From Legionellales bacterium UBA4759 (GTDB lineage: Bacteria > Pseudomonadota > Gammaproteobacteria > Legionellales > Legionellaceae): 10,131 nt of DNA. Shown piece after piece: positions 6,479 through 10,131 of the stretch. How positions within the stretch are numbered: the stretch's first letter is position 1; every line of letters begins with the position of its first letter. The notes under the pieces were generated by a model, which was not told the DNA's origin, made no database searches, and saw only the letters and a program-made list of their open reading frames with translations. The position numbers were made by a program, and so were the translations under genes. The stretch covers positions 1-10,131 of the forward strand of contig DHHZ01000093.1 of assembly GCA_002403515.1 (NCBI GenBank), written 5' to 3'.

Positions 6479-7060
6479 ATATTTTTCATGAAGGGCATGA
6501 ATTTGCTTTTGTAAATCGTCTAAGCTGCCATGATTATCTAGGATATCATCGGCAAGCGATTCTCGGACATGCATAGGAATTTGAATATCAAGAAGAGCTT
6601 CTATTTCTGCTGAGTTTAATCCACGTTTGGCTAGAAATTGTTTTTGTTGATATTTTGAAGTTTTAATTAAAAGAACGCGGTCAATCTCATAATCCATTCT
6701 TTGTTTTAAAAGAGGGATTTCTAGTACACAATATTTGCTTTGCGCATTTTGCTGAAAAGTTTTTAATTTTTTTCTTATCAATGGGTGGGTTAAATTTTCT
6801 AACCACTGTTTGAAATTGACATCTTGGAGTAATTTTTCTCTTAATTGATTGCGATCTAATTCGTGATTGGGCAATAAAATGCCTTGGCCTAAATGCTTAA
6901 CAATTTCTATATAAGCAGGCTGATTGATTTTCATGATGTCTTTTGCAACATCATCAGCGCTTATACAATCAATATTCAAATTTCTAAAGAAATTCAAAAC
7001 AGTTGATTTTCCTGAAGCGATTCCGCCAATTAAGGCAATGGTGAAGGTATGTTTTTTCAT
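6449..7060 (-). CDS. coaE: Dephospho-CoA kinase
   Basis: CoaE phosphorylates the 3'-hydroxyl of the ribose in dephospho-CoA using ATP, the last step of coenzyme A synthesis, in the cytoplasm. The 203-aa length is normal for the family. The P-loop GGIASGKST is at 12-20. Other family hallmarks are SADDVAKDI (34-42), the THPLIRKKL segment (91-99), EIPLLKQ (114-120), the AKRGLNS helix (144-150) and ADDILDNHGSLDDL (170-183), which matches the usual A-D-x-x-I-x-N-x-G-S element near the C-terminus. The ATG at 7058-7060 has no good ribosome binding site, but the protein begins just before the P-loop as expected. It is not next to pilD or yacG, its common gammaproteobacterial neighbours. Here it diverges from a CoA-thioester catabolic operon and overlaps the end of the 206-aa gene by 30 bp. 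Confidence 0.95.
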   Translation of the reverse strand: MKKHTFTIALIGGIASGKSTVLNFFRNLNIDCISADDVAKDIMKINQPAYIEIVKHLGQGILLPNHELDRNQLREKLLQDVNFKQWLENLTHPLIRKKLKTFQQNAQSKYCVLEIPLLKQRMDYEIDRVLLIKTSKYQQKQFLAKRGLNSAEIEALLDIQIPMHVRESLADDILDNHGSLDDLQKQIHALHEKYLLLSHHNLG

Positions 7061-7074
7061 GGTTTATTCAAAAT

Positions 7075-7104
7075 TTTATGCCATCTGCCAAGCTTAATTG
7101 TAAA
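7075..7104 (-). promoter_or_regulatory. Possible coaE promoter
   Basis: On the minus strand TTTACA (7099-7104) is followed after 18 bp by CATAAA (7075-7080, 4 of 6 consensus bases). Transcription would begin about 8 bases before the coaE ATG, giving an almost leaderless mRNA, which would fit the missing ribosome binding site. The -35 is one arm of a perfect inverted repeat (7099-7113). Confidence 0.3.
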
Positions 7105-7113
7105 TCGTTTACA
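7099..7113. promoter_or_regulatory. Inverted repeat TGTAAA-N3-TTTACA between coaE and the valine operon
   Basis: This is a perfect 6-bp inverted repeat around TCG. Each arm is a near-consensus -35 hexamer (TTTACA) pointing outward, one towards coaE and one towards the acyl-CoA dehydrogenase gene, where ATTAAT at 7132-7137 is a weak -10 at 18-bp spacing. A dimeric regulator bound here could affect both directions. Confidence 0.4.
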
Positions 7114-7153
7114 CTTGGAAATCCAATTGGAATTAATTTTCAAGAACTTGCTG

Positions 7154-7182
7154 TTGCCAAAGAGAAATGATTGGAATACATT
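7154..7182 (+). promoter_or_regulatory. Possible promoter of the valine-degradation operon
   Basis: TTGCCA (7154-7159, 5 of 6 consensus bases) is followed after 17 bp by TACATT (7177-7182, 4 of 6). The start point would be near 7189, about 25 bases before the dehydrogenase ATG. The -10 lies inside the inverted repeat at 7175-7191, so binding there should block transcription. Confidence 0.35.
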
Positions 7183-7191
7183 GGATGTATT
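7175..7191. promoter_or_regulatory. Inverted repeat AATACAT-N3-ATGTATT, probable operator
   Basis: This is a perfect 7-bp inverted repeat with spacer TGG, 23 bases before the acyl-CoA dehydrogenase start and across its predicted -10. Its size and symmetry suit a dimeric repressor. I do not recognise the site as belonging to a named regulator, and no regulator gene is in the window. Confidence 0.5.
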
Positions 7192-7213
7192 GAGTTATTT
7201 TTAAGGGATAGGG

Positions 7214-8371
7214 ATGTTTCAGTTGACTGAAGAACAACGTGCGATTTTAAATTCTGTGGAATCATATACGAATGAATTTATTTGGCCAAATGCACCAAGC
7301 TGGGATGAAAAAGAGCACTTTCCGATGGAGGCTTTCAAAAAAGCTGCTGAGTTGGGATTGGCCGGTTTATTTGCCAGCGAGCAATATGGTGGCAGTCAGT
7401 TATCACGATTAGATGGTGCCTTAATATTTGAAGAAATTGCCACAGGTTGTGTGAGTACCAGTGCTTTTTTATCTATACACAATATGGTGGTAGGGCTTAT
7501 TGATAAATATGCAACAGCAGATGTAAAAAAAACCTGGTTACCGCAATTGATATCCTTTCAATCTGTCGCAAGCTATTGTTTGACAGAGCCTCATTCAGGC
7601 TCTGATGCGGCTGCATTAAAAACGACTGCAAAAGATTGCGGGGATTATTATTTGGTCAATGGTAGTAAGGCATTTATTTCTGGTGCAGGCATTAGTGATG
7701 TTTATGTCACCATGGTGCGTACTGGTGGTGAGGGATACAAAGGTATTTCTTGTCTTTTGATTCCAAAGTCTTTGCCAGGTGTGCGTTTTGGTCAAAAAGA
7801 AAAGAAAATGGGGTGGCGAAACCAACCCACCGCTATGGTGTACTTTGAGGATTGTAAAGTACCCAAAAGCCATTTATTAGGGGAAGAGGGCATGGGTTTT
7901 CGCTATGCACTTGGCGCTTTAAATGGTGGACGATTGAATATTGCAGCATGTTCACTAGGCGGTGCAAGAAAAGCGATGCATTTGACTGAGCGTTATATGC
8001 ATGAGCGTACACAATTTGGAAAACCTTTAAAGGATATTCAAGCGCTAAGATTTTATTTTTCTAAAATGCTAATGAACTATGAAGCTTCCCGAAATATGCT
8101 TATCAATGCCGCACAGCTTTTTGATGCTCAGGATAAGTTTGCGCCTAGATATTGTGCGATGGCCAAGCATTTCGTCACCGAGCATTGCAACCAAATAATT
8201 GATTTGGCATTACAAATCCATGGGGGGTATGGTTATTTGCATGATTATCATATTGAAAGAATTTATCGTGATTGTCGTGTGAATGAAATCTTAGAAGGTA
8301 CCAATGAAATCATGTGTGAAATCATTGCCAAATATACCTTAGATGACGAACAACCTTGGCAACATCTTTAA
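7214..8371 (+). CDS. Acyl-CoA dehydrogenase, probably isobutyryl-CoA dehydrogenase
   Basis: This is a 385-aa FAD flavoenzyme of normal family length. It is predicted to oxidise isobutyryl-CoA to methacrylyl-CoA in valine catabolism, passing electrons to electron-transfer flavoprotein. Acyl-CoA dehydrogenase signature 1 is at 122-131 (CLTEPHSGSD) and signature 2 at 334-356 (QIHGGYG, then R and RD). The catalytic base is expected to be E361 in LEGTNEI. The stretches GWRNQPTAMVYFEDCKVP (200-217) and NGGRLNIAACSLGGA (237-251) closely resemble isobutyryl-CoA dehydrogenases (ACAD8 type), and the downstream genes support that substrate. 2-Methylbutyryl-CoA or another short acyl-CoA is the main alternative. 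The ATG is preceded by AAGGGA (7203-7208) at 5-base spacing. First gene of a three-gene or longer operon. Confidence 0.93.
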   Translation: MFQLTEEQRAILNSVESYTNEFIWPNAPSWDEKEHFPMEAFKKAAELGLAGLFASEQYGGSQLSRLDGALIFEEIATGCVSTSAFLSIHNMVVGLIDKYATADVKKTWLPQLISFQSVASYCLTEPHSGSDAAALKTTAKDCGDYYLVNGSKAFISGAGISDVYVTMVRTGGEGYKGISCLLIPKSLPGVRFGQKEKKMGWRNQPTAMVYFEDCKVPKSHLLGEEGMGFRYALGALNGGRLNIAACSLGGARKAMHLTERYMHERTQFGKPLKDIQALRFYFSKMLMNYEASRNMLINAAQLFDAQDKFAPRYCAMAKHFVTEHCNQIIDLALQIHGGYGYLHDYHIERIYRDCRVNEILEGTNEIMCEIIAKYTLDDEQPWQHL

Positions 8372-8385
8372 TATGAGGAATAAAT

Positions 8386-9156
8386 ATGGATATTTTACAA
8401 TCGCAGATGGAAGATGGCATTTTAATTCTAAAGCTCAATCGTCCAGAAAAACACAATTGTTTGAATCAAGAATTAATTGAAGCATTAGGTTTCGCATTTT
8501 CAGATGCTAAAACGAATGCATCGATTCGCTCCGTTTTATTAATGGGCAATGGTCCATCGTTTTGTGCAGGCGCTGATATTAATCGATTGGCGGAATGCGA
8601 CGCTCAATCGGGTTATGATTTTGCAAGATTTGGCCAGAGTCTGATGGATACTATCGAATCTTTAAACAAACCCTGTGTTGCGGCTTTGCATGGCCATGTT
8701 TTAGGCGGTGGATGTGAATTGGCGATGTCCGCTCATCTTCGTTTTGCCCATGAAAAAACTTTTTTAGGTCAGCCTGAAATCAAATTGGGCGTGATTCCAG
8801 GTTATGGTGGCACACAACGTTTAACGCGATTGGTTGGGCGTTCTAAGGCACTTGATTTATGTTTAACTGGTCGTTTTATAGACGCAACAACAGCTCTTTC
8901 CTATGGTTTGGTGGACAAGGTTTTTGGAGATGATCTTGAAAAGCAAGCTTTGGATTATTTGCGAGGGCTCAATCAGATGCCATCGATTGCTGTCAACAGT
9001 ATTTTACAAACTGTTTTACGTGGCGCTGAAATGCCCTTGGCACAAGCCCTAGATCTTGAAGCACTACACTTTTCAAAAACCTGTGCTTCTTTGGATAAAA
9101 AAGAAGGCGTACAAGCATTTTTAGAAAAGCGTAAGGCCAATTTTAAGGGATGTTAA
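8386..9156 (+). CDS. Enoyl-CoA hydratase (methacrylyl-CoA hydratase role)
   Basis: This 256-aa crotonase-family protein is predicted to hydrate methacrylyl-CoA to 3-hydroxyisobutyryl-CoA. The oxyanion-hole segment SFCAGADI is at 58-65. GGGCELAM (107-114) carries the first catalytic glutamate, E111. GQPEIKLGVIPGYGGTQRLTR (128-148) carries the second, E131. Both glutamates of true hydratases are present, so it should be an active hydratase and not a hydrolase or isomerase paralogue. It starts 14 bases after the dehydrogenase stop, behind a strong GAGGAA (8375-8380) at 5-base spacing. The substrate is inferred from position between the dehydrogenase and the hydrolase; such enzymes are often broad and could also serve other short enoyl-CoAs. 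Confidence 0.93.
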   Translation: MDILQSQMEDGILILKLNRPEKHNCLNQELIEALGFAFSDAKTNASIRSVLLMGNGPSFCAGADINRLAECDAQSGYDFARFGQSLMDTIESLNKPCVAALHGHVLGGGCELAMSAHLRFAHEKTFLGQPEIKLGVIPGYGGTQRLTRLVGRSKALDLCLTGRFIDATTALSYGLVDKVFGDDLEKQALDYLRGLNQMPSIAVNSILQTVLRGAEMPLAQALDLEALHFSKTCASLDKKEGVQAFLEKRKANFKGC

Positions 9157-9157
9157 A

Positions 9158-10131
9158 ATGATTGAAGTTGAAATTCATGGTCAAGTTGGTTTTTTAACGC
9201 TTAATCGTCTCAAGGCTTTGAATGCTTTGTCTGTTGATATGATTCGATTGATGCTCGATACTTTAAAAACTTGGCAATTGGATAAAAATATCCAAGCTGT
9301 TGTGATACGCTCAGCCTCTCAAGAAGTTTTTTGTGCAGGGGGGGATATCAAGTCTTTGTACCAATACAGACATGCACCAATTGAAGAGTTGATGACCTTT
9401 TTTAACCTTGAATTTCAGTTGAATTATTTATTACATATTTACAATAAACCAATCATCACTCTTCTTAATGGTTTAACCATGGGGGGAGGGGTTGGTATTG
9501 GAATGCACAATCGTTTTGCTATTGCAGGAGAAAATATTGTTTTTGCAATGCCTGAAACGATGATTGGCTTATTCCCAGATATTGGCTCAAGTCATCTTTT
9601 GAATAAATTACCAGAGACTTGGCGCAATAATGTTGGGGTATTCGGTGCGCGTTTAGGTGTAGGGGCTCTCAGTTATTTTAATTTGGTTGCTGCGCATATC
9701 CTAACAAAAGATTGGGAAGAATTTTTAGATAAACTTATCAATATGCATTGGTCTAAAAATCCAGACCAGGACGTGAAAAATTGCATTCAATGCTTTAAAA
9801 AAGAAGTGCAGCCTATGTATCCACCCTGTGATGAATTTTGGAGATTTGAGGCCAAAACTTTTGCTGAATTGATGGACAATATTGAACATGCTCAAGACCC
9901 TTATTTCTCTCATATTCAAGAGAATATGGCAAAATTTAGCCCTTTGAGTTTATACGCAACTTTTGAAAAATTAAAATTAAGTCAAGGTCTGGACTTAAAG
10001 GCTTGTTTAACCTTAGATTATCAACTCTTGTATCATTTCATGACAAACTCGGATTTTTTTGAGGGCGTCAGAGCAATGATGATCGATAAAGATAAACATC
10101 CTCATTGGAAATATCAACACTGGCAAGATGT
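9158..10131 (+). CDS. 3-hydroxyisobutyryl-CoA hydrolase (3' end outside window)
   Basis: The ATG at 9158-9160 opens a frame with no stop to the window end (324 complete codons). It encodes a crotonase-fold thioesterase predicted to hydrolyse 3-hydroxyisobutyryl-CoA to 3-hydroxyisobutyrate and CoA. Diagnostic segments are FCAGGDIKSLY (58-68), GLTMGGGVGIG (105-115) and FAMPETMIGLFPDIGSS (129-145), with E133 as the expected catalytic glutamate and D141 conserved nearby. Near the end, EGVRAMMIDKDKHPHWKYQ matches the family's C-terminal element, so probably only 20-40 residues are missing. The stretch at about 162-182, usually a recognisable Gly-rich helix, has drifted. The gene starts one base after the hydratase stop, with AAGGGA (9145-9150) inside that gene. 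A 7-G run (9338-9344) encodes part of the conserved AGGD. Confidence 0.92.
   Translation, partial: MIEVEIHGQVGFLTLNRLKALNALSVDMIRLMLDTLKTWQLDKNIQAVVIRSASQEVFCAGGDIKSLYQYRHAPIEELMTFFNLEFQLNYLLHIYNKPIITLLNGLTMGGGVGIGMHNRFAIAGENIVFAMPETMIGLFPDIGSSHLLNKLPETWRNNVGVFGARLGVGALSYFNLVAAHILTKDWEEFLDKLINMHWSKNPDQDVKNCIQCFKKEVQPMYPPCDEFWRFEAKTFAELMDNIEHAQDPYFSHIQENMAKFSPLSLYATFEKLKLSQGLDLKACLTLDYQLLYHFMTNSDFFEGVRAMMIDKDKHPHWKYQHWQD

Noticed and set aside
6485..6501. TTCATG-N5-CATGAA hairpin near the converging gene ends, considered as terminator
   Set aside because: It lies within coaE codons, is AT-rich with a weak stem, and has no adjoining U run in either direction that fits.
7122..7131. TCCAATTGGA palindrome in the coaE/valine operon gap
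   Set aside because: It is a perfect 10-bp palindrome with further partial symmetry, but the neighbouring spaced repeats fit the promoter elements better and AT-rich cores of this kind arise easily.
9725..9919. 64-aa minus-strand open frame
   Set aside because: It is antisense to the clear 3-hydroxyisobutyryl-CoA hydrolase gene and has no recognisable features.

Overview
The window is an AT-rich, gene-dense bacterial segment with no gene-free stretch above 300 bases. It carries seven protein genes. It looks like a gammaproteobacterium, possibly of the Legionella/Coxiella type. That assignment is inference: it rests on low G+C, a classical coaE, a clustered valine-degradation cassette, and lineage-specific membrane and repeat proteins. 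No rRNA, tRNA, CRISPR array, insertion sequence or phage gene was recognised.

Left part (1-5671, all minus strand): this is the least familiar region. A large gene (2399-5671, 1090 aa) encodes a compact superfamily 1 (UvrD/Rep-like) helicase. Its N-terminal segment resembles the RelE/YoeB toxin fold, and a long C-terminal region appears to hold about six degenerate repeats of roughly 50 residues. Two bases after its stop comes a 543-aa protein with a central membrane hairpin and coiled-coil-like flanks, so the pair should be translationally coupled. Further downstream a 209-aa protein with two C-terminal membrane segments has its own good sigma70-type promoter. No function can be assigned to the two membrane proteins. 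The helicase/membrane-protein pair is the best candidate here for an undescribed system, either phage defence or host-directed.

Middle (5672-7213): a divergent intergenic region with a helicase promoter and an inverted repeat leads to a plus-strand 206-aa four-helix membrane protein. That protein has a strange acidic, valine/isoleucine-rich tail made of tetrapeptide repeats. Its 3' end overlaps, tail to tail by 30 bp, the 3' end of coaE (dephospho-CoA kinase, minus strand). The 153-bp gap between coaE and the next gene holds two perfect spaced inverted repeats placed on predicted promoter elements.

Right part (7214-10131, plus strand): a tight operon encodes an isobutyryl-CoA dehydrogenase-type acyl-CoA dehydrogenase, an enoyl-CoA hydratase and a 3-hydroxyisobutyryl-CoA hydrolase, the last cut by the window end. 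Gene order follows reaction order: isobutyryl-CoA to methacrylyl-CoA to 3-hydroxyisobutyryl-CoA to free 3-hydroxyisobutyrate, the middle of valine catabolism. coaE, which makes the CoA carrier, sits divergently beside it.
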